Shown: in pieces, positions 25,537 through 35,240 of the stretch
How positions within the stretch are numbered: the stretch's first letter is position 1
Layout of the letters: each line of letters starts with the position of its first letter
Notes under the pieces: model-generated
What the model was told of the DNA's origin: nothing
The model's input: the letters and a program-made list of their open reading frames with translations, nothing else
Databases searched by the model: none
Assembly (NCBI GenBank): GCA_018814405.1
Contig: JAHIZO010000004.1
Location: 1 to 64,000 of the forward strand
Reading direction: 5' to 3'
DNA from: Gammaproteobacteria bacterium
Lineage (GTDB): Bacteria > Pseudomonadota > Gammaproteobacteria > Burkholderiales > Gallionellaceae
Length of the DNA: 64,000 nt
Translations under genes and position numbers: made by a program

Positions 25537-26448
25537 TTGGATTTGGAAACTATGAGAACAAAAAAACAATCAGAACACCTGATGTGGATGATCTTCATCG
25601 GCATCGTCGGCGTGATCACTATTGCCGGCTACTTCGTCGTTTATCCACAGACTTATTATAAGCCGGGTGAGGAGTTGTTCGATTTTGGATACAACCTAGG
25701 GCTGGCCGGCGGCATTATGATGCTGTTGCTGTTGCTGTATCCCCTTCGTAAGCGTTGGTCCCTGCTGGAGAATGTTGGCTTCTTGCCGACCTGGTTCAAA
25801 TGGCACATGGTGCTGGGCATCATGGGGCCGCTGTTCATCATCTTCCATTCCACCTATCACGTTTATATTCCCTTCATCCATCCGACTGGGTCGATCAATG
25901 CGGCGGTGGCGATGTACTGCATGCTGCTCGTTTCGGGTAGCGGTACTTTTGGGCGTTTCTTCTACACCAAGATCCACCACGGTCTGTATGGCCGTCAGGC
26001 AACGGTGAACGAATTGCGTGCTCAGATGGAGCAGACTGGGGATATCAAGTCGATGTTCGGCTTTGCGCCGAATGTCGAGCAGCAACTTCAGGCATTTCAC
26101 GATATGGCGGAGAAATATGCCAAGGAGACTGGCTACGGTTTTCTTAGTTTTGCAAAGATGGGCATCCGATCGGCAATACTGTCCCGCCGTTTGCCTGTCG
26201 AGTTGCATCAGGTGATGCGTGCCCAAGGGGCGGAGAAGCACTTTAGTGCGGATCAGAACAAAGGCATGGAGAAACTGTTCGAGGAATACAAGGAAAAGAT
26301 CACTTCCTACTTGCATGCTGTCCGTGATGCCGCCCAGTTCCATACTTACGAGCGCCTGTTTTCCTGGTGGCACATCTTCCATATCCCGCTGGTGTTCATG
26401 ATGGTGTTCAGCGCCTTCTATCACGTCTATGCGGTCCACGCTTACTGA
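25537..26448 (+). CDS. Inner-membrane b-type cytochrome, ferric-reductase-like
   Basis: A 303-residue membrane protein with about five helices (about 17-36, 52-70, 88-112, 120-137 and 277-300) and a soluble helical loop (about 150-275). His90 and His104 lie in one helix and His282 and His296 in another. Both pairs have 14-residue spacing, the pattern by which ferric-reductase/NOX-type proteins hold two stacked haems b across the membrane. It has no flavin domain of its own. The TTG at 25537 has GAGGG six bases upstream; an ATG at 25552 is the alternative. Being first in the cytochrome operon, it probably links the cytoplasm or quinone pool to the periplasmic haems. Confidence 0.75.
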   Translation: MDLETMRTKKQSEHLMWMIFIGIVGVITIAGYFVVYPQTYYKPGEELFDFGYNLGLAGGIMMLLLLLYPLRKRWSLLENVGFLPTWFKWHMVLGIMGPLFIIFHSTYHVYIPFIHPTGSINAAVAMYCMLLVSGSGTFGRFFYTKIHHGLYGRQATVNELRAQMEQTGDIKSMFGFAPNVEQQLQAFHDMAEKYAKETGYGFLSFAKMGIRSAILSRRLPVELHQVMRAQGAEKHFSADQNKGMEKLFEEYKEKITSYLHAVRDAAQFHTYERLFSWWHIFHIPLVFMMVFSAFYHVYAVHAY

Positions 26449-26465
26449 TTGAATTGATACCGACT

Positions 26466-28286
26466 ATGCTGCTACGTACCTTAGCCCTCATCTTCTTCCT
26501 GTTCGCGCTGCCCATGCAGGCGAACGCCAACAAACTGCTGATGCCCGGCGATGTCATCAAGGGGCACGCCAAGGAAGAGGAGAAGTGCGAGCTTTGCCAT
26601 AAGAAGTTCGACAAGAAAGCGCAGAATCGTCTGTGTATGGACTGTCACAAGGATGTGGGCAAGGATGTTGACGAGAAGAAGGGCCACCATGGCCGTATCG
26701 ATACAACAAAGGATTGCAAGGAATGTCACGCGGAACACAAAGGACGTGATTTCAAAGCAGCTGAATTCGATGAGAAGAAATTCGATCACAAGCTGACTGA
26801 TTTTGAGCTTAAGGGCGGGCACCTCGTCAACAAAAAGCAGGAACAGGTCAAGTGCGAGAGCTGTCACAAGGCCGGTAAGAAGTTCCGCGAGGCACCGCAG
26901 CTTTGCTTCAGCTGCCACAAGAAAGATGACAAACACAAAGGCGGTCTGGGTGAGGATTGCGGAAAGTGTCACGTAGACAAAGATTGGAAGACTACCGACT
27001 TTGATCACGACAAGACCAAGTTCAAGCTGGAAGGCAAACACATCGATGTGAAGTGTTTGAAGTGCCACATCGACCACAAGTACAAAGATACACCGATGGC
27101 TTGCGTGTCCTGTCACAAGAAAGATGACGACAAGGCTCACAACGGCAAGCTGGGTAAGAAGTGTGAGACTTGCCATACGGCCAAGGACTGGAAGAAGACC
27201 AAATTCGACCACGATAAGACCAAGTTCAAATTGTTAGGCAAGCACGATGAAGTGAAGTGCGACAAGTGCCACATCAACAAGAAATACAAAGGCACGCCGA
27301 CGAAGTGTAACGAGTGCCACAAGAAGGATGACGACAAGGCCCACAAGGGCAAGTTCGGTCCCAAGTGCGAGACTTGCCACACCGAGAAAGAGTGGAAGGA
27401 CATCAAGTTCGATCACGACAAGGAGACCAAATTCGATCTGCTCGGTAAGCACAAGAAGACCAAGTGCACGGATTGCCATAAGGGCGACCTGTACAAAGAC
27501 AAGTTGAAGATGACTTGCGTCTCCTGTCACAAAAAGGACGACGACAAGGCGCACAAGGGAAATTTCGGCATCAAGTGCGAAAGCTGTCACGTAGCGGACG
27601 ACTGGAAGGACATCAAGTTCGATCACGACAAGAAGACGAAATTCCCATTGCTGGGCAAGCACAAGTCGCCTTCACCGCTGAAGTGCGAGAAGTGTCACAA
27701 GGGCGACCTGTACAAAGACAAGCTACAGAAAGATTGCATCAGCTGCCACCAGAAGGATGATGACAAGTCGCACAAAGGCCAAGAAGGCAAGAAGTGCGAG
27801 ACTTGCCACGTAGAGGACGATTGGAAGAAGACAGACAAGTTCAACCACAATCGCATGTCCACCTTCCCATTGTTGGGACGGCACGCGCTGGTCGCTTGCA
27901 AGAAATGCCACGAAAAACCGACCTTCAAGGATGCCAAGTCGGACTGCTGGTCATGTCATGAGAAAGACGATGAGGATGTCCATCGCCGCCGGCTGGGAAC
28001 CGAATGCCAAGTTTGCCACTCTACGCGCTCGTGGGCGGCATGGGACTTCGATCACAACAAGACAGACTTCAAGCTGGATGGGCCGCACAAGAAGACCGCC
28101 AACAAGTGCTATGCCTGCCACTCAAAACCGATGGACAAGAAGGTGGTAGCACCAACGGCATGCGGCAGTTGTCACGAACGTGATGATGTGCACAACGGTA
28201 ACTTTGGTGATCGTTGCGAGCGCTGTCATGAGGGTAATGATTGGAAAACGGTAAAGATGGGTGTAGTCGTGCCACAGAAGAAATAG
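26466..28286 (+). CDS. 24-haem c-type cytochrome
   Basis: A 606-residue exported protein (signal peptide MLLRTLALIFFLFALPMQANA) with 24 CxxCH sites, one per 25 residues. They form about eight imperfect repeats of three haems. A typical unit runs FDHDKTKFKLLGKH..CxxCH..CxxCHKKDDDKAHKGKFG..CETCH..DW. The chain is extremely Lys/Asp-rich, so it is soluble. Repeats suggest growth by duplication into a long haem wire. The ATG at 26466 starts a good signal peptide; a longer reading into the previous gene has none. It is likely the periplasmic or membrane-spanning part of the conduit encoded with the porin gene downstream. Confidence 0.93.
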   Translation: MLLRTLALIFFLFALPMQANANKLLMPGDVIKGHAKEEEKCELCHKKFDKKAQNRLCMDCHKDVGKDVDEKKGHHGRIDTTKDCKECHAEHKGRDFKAAEFDEKKFDHKLTDFELKGGHLVNKKQEQVKCESCHKAGKKFREAPQLCFSCHKKDDKHKGGLGEDCGKCHVDKDWKTTDFDHDKTKFKLEGKHIDVKCLKCHIDHKYKDTPMACVSCHKKDDDKAHNGKLGKKCETCHTAKDWKKTKFDHDKTKFKLLGKHDEVKCDKCHINKKYKGTPTKCNECHKKDDDKAHKGKFGPKCETCHTEKEWKDIKFDHDKETKFDLLGKHKKTKCTDCHKGDLYKDKLKMTCVSCHKKDDDKAHKGNFGIKCESCHVADDWKDIKFDHDKKTKFPLLGKHKSPSPLKCEKCHKGDLYKDKLQKDCISCHQKDDDKSHKGQEGKKCETCHVEDDWKKTDKFNHNRMSTFPLLGRHALVACKKCHEKPTFKDAKSDCWSCHEKDDEDVHRRRLGTECQVCHSTRSWAAWDFDHNKTDFKLDGPHKKTANKCYACHSKPMDKKVVAPTACGSCHERDDVHNGNFGDRCERCHEGNDWKTVKMGVVVPQKK

Positions 28287-28364
28287 TAGAAAAAGTCAAG
28301 TTTGCCAACAACATAAGTTGAGGCAGAATTATCGAATAGCTAGTGAACTATCGAGGAGGTTGTC

Positions 28365-29567
28365 ATGGAGAGAAGATCAGGTTTTATCGGTGCAATGTTC
28401 GCCGTGTTGTTGGCAGTGTTGTCGCTGCAGGCAGATGCTGCCCAGCAGATCGGGCGCGATTTCAATCACATGACCACCGGCTTCACCTTGACCGGAGGAC
28501 ACGCGGCGGCGGCATGCGAGACCTGTCACGTAGGTGGTGTGTTCAAGGGGACGCCACGCAACTGCGATGGTTGCCATGCAGTCGGTCAGCGTGTGGTAGC
28601 TACGCCCAAGAACGACAAGCACATCGTGACCGATGCACCATGCGAGAGCTGCCACTTCAATACAGCTACTTGGCTGGGTGCGCGCTATAACCATGGCTCC
28701 GCTGTGCCGGGACAATGCCGCAGCTGCCACAACGGGCGACAGGCATCTGCCAAAGCGCCTAGCCATAGCACGGGTAGTAAGGCGACAAAATCCTGCGATA
28801 GCTGTCACCGCACATTTGCGTGGTTCCCCGCAAGCTGGAATCACGTGGGCGTGGCTCCCGGAAGCTGCGTGACTTGTCATGATGGTGCTACTGCTATCGG
28901 TAAGTCGGCGAGCCATACTACGGTCGCCAAAGCCACTTATGCCTGTGATGAATGCCATAGCTTCGTAGGCTGGACACCCGCCAGATACAAACACAACACG
29001 GCAGCGGCATGTTCTAGCTGCCACAATACAACTGTTGCAGTCGGCAAGCCGGTGAGTCATGGAGCGGCTACCATCAAGGGGCAGAACGAATGCAGTGATT
29101 GCCATACCAATGTCGCTTGGTTACCCGGCACCTATAAACATACGAGTGCAGCAGCATGTTCTTCCTGCCACGATGGCGTGAAGGCAGTTGGAAAAAGCTC
29201 GGGTCACATCGCGACGACTGCAGAGTGCAATCAGTGTCATACCACCACCACTACTTGGCTGGGGGCATTGGGTGCGAAACCTGCAAAACACATTCCATAT
29301 GCGAATGCGAGTGAACCATGCACTTCCTGCCATATAGGTACCAGCGTTAAGCGTGGCACTGCGCTGCATGTACCTTATCTGGCCGGCATCGCCTGTTATA
29401 CCTGCCATGGCAGCAACACCGCCTATTCGGGCCAAGGGCAAAAAACCGAGCGTTGGCCGAATTTCCATGAGAGCAGCAAGAACCCTTCTGCGACAGACTG
29501 TTCTTCCAGTAACTGTCATAAACCCGGATCGAATGGTAAGGGCGCCTTGTATAGCGTTTGGGATTGA
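28365..29567 (+). CDS. Multihaem c-type cytochrome (13 CxxCH plus one CxxxxCH)
   Basis: A 400-residue exported protein (signal peptide ending near ADA) with 13 CxxCH motifs and a C-terminal CSSSNCH (CX4CH), a spacing known for some unusual haem sites. Repeats of about 60 residues combine CxxCH, an aromatic W-x(2-3)-Y/W and a distal H (WLGARYNHG, WFPASWNHVG, WTPARYKH, WLPGTYKH). It is rich in Ser, Thr, Ala and Gly, unlike the Lys/Asp-rich partner, which would suit a surface-exposed cytochrome. No lipobox is present. GAGGAGG precedes the ATG. It lies between the 24-haem protein and the porin. Confidence 0.92.
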   Translation: MERRSGFIGAMFAVLLAVLSLQADAAQQIGRDFNHMTTGFTLTGGHAAAACETCHVGGVFKGTPRNCDGCHAVGQRVVATPKNDKHIVTDAPCESCHFNTATWLGARYNHGSAVPGQCRSCHNGRQASAKAPSHSTGSKATKSCDSCHRTFAWFPASWNHVGVAPGSCVTCHDGATAIGKSASHTTVAKATYACDECHSFVGWTPARYKHNTAAACSSCHNTTVAVGKPVSHGAATIKGQNECSDCHTNVAWLPGTYKHTSAAACSSCHDGVKAVGKSSGHIATTAECNQCHTTTTTWLGALGAKPAKHIPYANASEPCTSCHIGTSVKRGTALHVPYLAGIACYTCHGSNTAYSGQGQKTERWPNFHESSKNPSATDCSSSNCHKPGSNGKGALYSVWD

Positions 29568-29575
29568 TATCGCAT

Positions 29576-29605
29576 GATCCGTGCAAGCTTACGCGTGCAC
29601 GGATC
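29576..29605 (+). other. Perfect hairpin between cytochrome and porin genes
   Basis: GATCCGTGCA (29576-29585) pairs fully with TGCACGGATC (29596-29605) around a 10-base loop. No T-run follows, so it is more likely an mRNA-stability or processing element than a terminator. It could set the ratio of cytochrome to porin. Confidence 0.6.
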
Positions 29606-29653
29606 AATGTTTAAGCTGGAACGACAATAAAACAGATAATTCGGGAGTAGAGC

Positions 29654-31789
29654 ATGAACCAGACACTTAAACGATGTCTTTTGGCGCTAACTTTGTTGTG
29701 GGGAGCGAGTAGTGGCGTTGCCTCTGCCCAGCCACTGGATGAAGTGACGCTTGAATACCAGACCGACGGTATCGTTGCGACGATCAGCATGACGGCTCCC
29801 GTGCGTTACATACGCCACTTTCCGGCAACTAACGGTAAGACGCTAGAGATCTTCTATGAGCGGGTACAGGGCGCGACTGTGGATGAGAAGTGGGTGGATA
29901 ACGAGACGCGTAATTCGCCACCTTCCAGCCTGATCCCTGCATTCACGGTGACGACGCGTGACCAGCAGACCAGGCCGCGTCTGGTGATCGAGTTCGAGCG
30001 CAATGCCAACTACTCGGTGTCGCCGGGCAAGGATCAGCGTAGCCTGTTGATCACGATACGTCCTGATCGTTCGACTGCAGAAGTCGCCTTGCCTTTCTTG
30101 CCTGTTGTGGGTGCATTGCGGCCGACACCGGATGATGCCAATCTGGCTGGGAACAACAAACAGGCTTATGAGTTGATGGGGCAGGCGCGTACTGCCTTGT
30201 CTGTCAAGAAGAACGAAGACGCGGTTGCTGTATTGAACAAGCTGTTGATGTTGCCGCCTAATGATTACACGGAAGATGCGCAAGAGTGGGTGGGTGTGGC
30301 GCGTGAACGTGCAGGCCAGTTCGATAAAGCGAAGACTGAGTACGATCTATATCTGAACCTCTATCCGCAAGGTGCCGGGGTGCCGCGTGTAGTACAACGT
30401 CTCGCGGGCTTGTCGGGTACTTCCAGTAAACCGGGTATCGTGGAAGTGAGCGAGAAGAAACAGGCAGCGCGCTGGTCAACATTCGGCGGAATCTCCGGAC
30501 GCTACTATTTTGGATCCAGCAAGGTCGATTCAACCACCGTATTCAACGGCGTGAGCGATACGCAATCCACGTCTTTCACCGACCAGTCCATGCTGATAAC
30601 GACCGAGGACGTGTCGGCGCGCTATATGAGTGACGAGTTCGACGGGCGCGTGGTGTTTCGTGGCAACAACACCATGAACTTCCTGGCCGATCAGAGTAGC
30701 CAGAATCGTTTGCACTCGTTGTACGGTGAGATCAAGGGGCGCAAGCAGGATTACCTGCTGCGCGTAGGTCGCCAGTCATCCAGTGGAGCAGGGGTGTTGG
30801 GCCGTTTCGATGGACTGGCTGGTTCGTATGGAGATGCTTCAGATTGGCGAGTGAATGTGACGACCGGCAAACTGGCGGATTACAGCGATAGTACTACCCC
30901 GTCGTTCGTCGGAGCCAGTGTCGATAGTGGTGATTTCACTGTCTATGGCATCAATCAGGCGGTCGATGGTTTGCAGGATCGCCGCGCAATCGGCGGCGAA
31001 TGGCGCTATTTCAAGGACAAGCATTCAGCCTTCGCTCTGGTTGATTACGACATTCTCTTCAAGGCGCTGAATGCAGCTCAGGTGATGGGCACGGTAGGTA
31101 TGTATGATGCGTCCTTCAACTTCATGCTGGATCACCGCAAGACGCCATCATTGAGTATCAGATCGGCGTTGTATGGTGCAACGACATCTTCGATAAGTGT
31201 GTTGCAGCAGGCTATGTCCACCAGTGCATTGCGTCAATTGGCTTTGGAGCGAACGGCCACGACCAATATGGCACAGATCGGTGTAACCAAGCCTATGAGT
31301 GACAAGTGGCAGGTGGGCGGAGATGTGAGATTGACGAACACAACAGCAACGGCGGCAAGCAGTGTTGTCGGAGTGCCTGAGGCCGGTGTACTGGATGCTA
31401 ATCCTGGCCGGGGAACGGAAAAGAGTGTGACCGGGCAATTGATCGGCAGCGGTCTGTACAAGGCAGGAGACATCTGGTCGTTCAGCGCTACTTTGAATAC
31501 CAGCAGCAATGTCAAAGGCAATTCCTTCTTTGTGTATAACCACACGGATATGCAATATGGCCAATACGTTTGGGGGCTGGATAGTTCAGTGCAACTTTAC
31601 AAGCAGACAGACCAGTTCAATGCCGTGACGACCCGCTTCTCACCAATGGTCCGCGGTACATACCGGTTGAAGGAGCAACTTACCTTCGATGCTGACCTGG
31701 GTTTTGAAAGCACAAAGAGCGAAGGCGCCAATGTGACGACAAAGATCACTCGCTTCTTTGGTTCTGCTGGTCTGCGCTGGGATTTTTAA
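29654..31789 (+). CDS. TPR plus beta-barrel outer-membrane protein (porin of the conduit)
   Basis: A 711-residue exported protein (signal peptide ending ASA). After a periplasmic beta region (about 27-155) come TPR-like helices (about 165-255, including AVAVLNKLLMLPPNDYTEDA and FDKAKTEYDLYLNLYP). From about 280 to the end there are many amphipathic strands ending in GSAGLRWDF, the terminal Phe expected of barrels inserted by BAM. By position it should hold a multihaem cytochrome in the outer membrane, as porins do in MtrB/PioB-type conduits, though the sequence is not obviously MtrB-like. The TPR part may dock the periplasmic cytochrome. Confidence 0.82.
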   Translation: MNQTLKRCLLALTLLWGASSGVASAQPLDEVTLEYQTDGIVATISMTAPVRYIRHFPATNGKTLEIFYERVQGATVDEKWVDNETRNSPPSSLIPAFTVTTRDQQTRPRLVIEFERNANYSVSPGKDQRSLLITIRPDRSTAEVALPFLPVVGALRPTPDDANLAGNNKQAYELMGQARTALSVKKNEDAVAVLNKLLMLPPNDYTEDAQEWVGVARERAGQFDKAKTEYDLYLNLYPQGAGVPRVVQRLAGLSGTSSKPGIVEVSEKKQAARWSTFGGISGRYYFGSSKVDSTTVFNGVSDTQSTSFTDQSMLITTEDVSARYMSDEFDGRVVFRGNNTMNFLADQSSQNRLHSLYGEIKGRKQDYLLRVGRQSSSGAGVLGRFDGLAGSYGDASDWRVNVTTGKLADYSDSTTPSFVGASVDSGDFTVYGINQAVDGLQDRRAIGGEWRYFKDKHSAFALVDYDILFKALNAAQVMGTVGMYDASFNFMLDHRKTPSLSIRSALYGATTSSISVLQQAMSTSALRQLALERTATTNMAQIGVTKPMSDKWQVGGDVRLTNTTATAASSVVGVPEAGVLDANPGRGTEKSVTGQLIGSGLYKAGDIWSFSATLNTSSNVKGNSFFVYNHTDMQYGQYVWGLDSSVQLYKQTDQFNAVTTRFSPMVRGTYRLKEQLTFDADLGFESTKSEGANVTTKITRFFGSAGLRWDF

Positions 31790-31813
31790 AATCTGCTGAA
31801 GCATTGTGTGTAA

Positions 31814-31843
31814 GGCTGCCGGAGTGATCCGGCAGCCTTTTTT
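31814..31843 (+). terminator. Intrinsic terminator of the cytochrome operon
   Basis: GGCTGCCGGA, loop GTGA and TCCGGCAGCC form a 10-bp stem followed by TTTTTT. It separates the electron-transfer operon from sucCD. Confidence 0.93.
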
Positions 31844-31911
31844 ATAGTGATCATTACGACACGGGTTGCCATGCTCTGGTAAATTGCGGACTCGTCTCAT
31901 CAGGGGGTTTT

Positions 31912-33077
<1,166 letters not shown>

Positions 33078-33081
<4 letters not shown>

Positions 33082-33959
33082 GCATCCTCATCAATAAAGA
33101 TACAAGAGTTATCACGCAAGGCATGACCGGCAAGGTCGGCCAGTTCCACACCCAGCAATGCAAAGCCTATGCGAATGGTGCGAACTGTTTCGTTGCTGGG
33201 GTGAACCCCAAGAAAGCGGGCGAGGAATTTGAAGGCATCCCGGTCTACGCTTCGGTGCGCGATGCAAAGCAGGCGACCGGTGCGACCGTGTCCGTGATCT
33301 ATGTGCCGCCTGCGGGAGCGGCGGCGGCTATCGATGAAGCCGTCGAGGCTGAGCTGGATCTGGTGATCTGTATCACCGAGGGTATCCCGGTGCATGACAT
33401 GATCAAGACGCGCTACAAGATGCAAGGCAAGAAGACTTTGCTGATCGGGCCGAACTGTCCGGGGCTGATCACGCCAGACGAGATCAAGATTGGCATCATG
33501 CCGGGTCATATCCACAAGAAAGGCCGTATCGGTGTGGTGTCGCGCTCCGGTACGTTGACCTATGAAGCGGTCGGGCAATTGACCGCGCTGGGCTATGGCC
33601 AGTCCTCATGCGTGGGCATCGGCGGCGATCCGATCAATGGCCTGAAGCATATCGATGTGTTGCGCATGTTCAATGACGATCCCGAGACGGATGCGGTGGT
33701 CATGGTCGGCGAGATCGGCGGTAGCGACGAAGAGGAATGCGCACGCTGGATCAAGAACAATATGCAGAAACCTGTGGTCGGCTTCATCGCGGGTATCACT
33801 GCACCGCCGGGTAAGCGTATGGGACATGCGGGGGCGATCATCTCGGGCGGACAAGGTGGGGCTGAAGACAAATTGTCAGTGATGGAAGCAAGCGGAATAT
33901 TCATCACACGCAATCCGGCGGAGATGGGCCGCACGATGCAAAAAATTCTAAAGGGATGA
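33078..33959 (+). CDS. sucD: Succinyl-CoA ligase, alpha subunit
   Basis: A 293-residue CoA-binding subunit. It has the N-terminal [15 protein letters not shown] loop, [10 protein letters not shown] and the phosphohistidine region [11 protein letters not shown] that carries the reaction phosphate. Length is normal. The stop is followed one base later by the TerC-type gene, which is not usually part of this operon. Confidence 0.97.
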
Positions 33960-33960
33960 C

Positions 33961-34713
33961 ATGCTGGAAATGATGCAGGCCCCCCAGTTTTGGGCAGATG
34001 TATTCAAGATCATCCTGATCGATTTGTTGCTGTCTGGTGACAATGCCGTGGTCATCGCGCTCGCCTGTCGTAATCTGCCGGAAGCGCAGCGCAGGAAAGG
34101 CATCCTGTACGGTGTGGGCGGTGCCATCGGCTTGCGCGTGGTGCTGACTTTCTTTGCGGTCAGCCTGTTGGCGTTACCGTATCTCAAACTGGTCGGTGCA
34201 TTACTGTTGCTGTGGATAGGTATCAAGCTGCTCCTGCCAGAGGAGGAGGCGCACGGCGAGGGTGCTATCAAAGCCGAAGCGCACCTGTGGGGGGCGGTGA
34301 AGACCATCATCGTTGCCGACTTTGTGATGAGTCTGGATAACGTGCTGGGCGTGGCGGCGGTAGCCAAGGACAACGTATGGCTGCTGGTGTTCGGTCTGCT
34401 GGTCAGCATCCCGATGATTGCCTGGAGCAGCCAGCTGGTGCTCAAGCTGATCGACCGCTACCCGGTGATCATCTACGCGGGCGGAGCATTGCTAGGTTAT
34501 GTGGCGGGTGAGATGTTGCTCGGCGAGGCGTTGTTCAAACCGTTGGTCGAAGCGCAACATGTCTTGCACTGGATGGTGCCTGTTGTGTGCGCGCTGTTAG
34601 TGCTGGGCATCGGCAAGTGGCTGGCAGCGCGCAAGGTGGCAGTTGCCGCCGTGCGCGATTTGGCTGACGGCGTAGTGGCGGCCAGAAAGAATTCGCAGGA
34701 GGGAGAGGCATGA
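33961..34713 (+). CDS. TerC/YjbE-family membrane transporter
   Basis: A 250-residue protein with about seven helices and the two family motifs LLLSGDNAVVIALA and VADFVMSLDNVLGVAAVA, whose Asp/Asn residues lie in the membrane. TerC-family proteins are linked to Mn2+ export and metal homeostasis, partly for metalation of secreted proteins. The middle loop is acidic (PEEEAHGEG). It begins one base after sucD and overlaps the stress-protein gene, so it may be co-transcribed with sucCD. Confidence 0.88.
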   Translation: MLEMMQAPQFWADVFKIILIDLLLSGDNAVVIALACRNLPEAQRRKGILYGVGGAIGLRVVLTFFAVSLLALPYLKLVGALLLLWIGIKLLLPEEEAHGEGAIKAEAHLWGAVKTIIVADFVMSLDNVLGVAAVAKDNVWLLVFGLLVSIPMIAWSSQLVLKLIDRYPVIIYAGGALLGYVAGEMLLGEALFKPLVEAQHVLHWMVPVVCALLVLGIGKWLAARKVAVAAVRDLADGVVAARKNSQEGEA

Positions 34714-35138
34714 TGAAGATACTGGTTCCGGTGGATGGCTCCGAGCATTCCCTGCATGCGTTGCAGCATGCATTGAGCCTGATCGACTCGTTGAAGGTGC
34801 CACCACAGCTGGTGTTGCTCAATGTGCAACGCAGTGTGGCGAAGGGTAACGTCAAACTGTTGATCGATGCGCAGACCATAGATGACTACCAGCGCGAACA
34901 GGGAATGACTGCGTTGAAGCCAGCGCGTCAAATACTGGACACAAGCGGGTTCGCTTATCAGTATCACCTGAGTGTCGGACAACCGGCTGAAGCGATCGCG
35001 CAGTTCGCGGCTGAGCATGGCGTATCGCACATTGTGATCGGGGCACGCGGCGAGGGAGGATTGGGCAAGCGATTGCTCGGTTCGGTAGTGGCACAGGTGC
35101 TGGAAACTTCAGAGGTTCCGGTGACGGTCGTCCACTGA
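34710..35138 (+). CDS. Universal stress protein (UspA family)
   Basis: A 142-residue single-domain Usp. It has the N-terminal KILVPVDGSEHS and the ATP-binding pattern G-x2-G-x9-G-S (GARGEGGLGKRLLGS), so it probably binds ATP. AGGAGGG precedes a double ATG overlapping the terC-type stop. Its target is unknown. Confidence 0.93.
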   Translation: MMKILVPVDGSEHSLHALQHALSLIDSLKVPPQLVLLNVQRSVAKGNVKLLIDAQTIDDYQREQGMTALKPARQILDTSGFAYQYHLSVGQPAEAIAQFAAEHGVSHIVIGARGEGGLGKRLLGSVVAQVLETSEVPVTVVH

Positions 35139-35170
35139 GGCAAAGCGCTGATAAATCAATCAGGTATGGA

Positions 35171-35198
35171 TTGACATTCAAATTTGTTTTAGTATCTG
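35171..35198 (+). promoter_or_regulatory. Probable promoter of the kinase-cyclase island
   Basis: TTGACA (35171-35176) and TATCTG (35193-35198) are separated by 16 bases, within the 100-base gap before the CHASE2 kinase. The -35 is perfect; the -10 matches four of six. Confidence 0.5.
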
Positions 35199-35240
35199 CC
35201 CAGCAAGTTCACAAAAGTTGAATAAAAGCTCAGGGCAAAC

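Noticed and set aside
25405-26465. Reading the 24-haem protein from 26367
   Set aside because: The extension overlaps the cytochrome b gene and has no export signal; the ATG at 26466 gives a proper signal peptide.
26551-27937. Long reverse-strand ORFs opposite the 24-haem gene
   Set aside because: They arise from Lys/Cys-rich codons read backwards and have no start signals or domain features.
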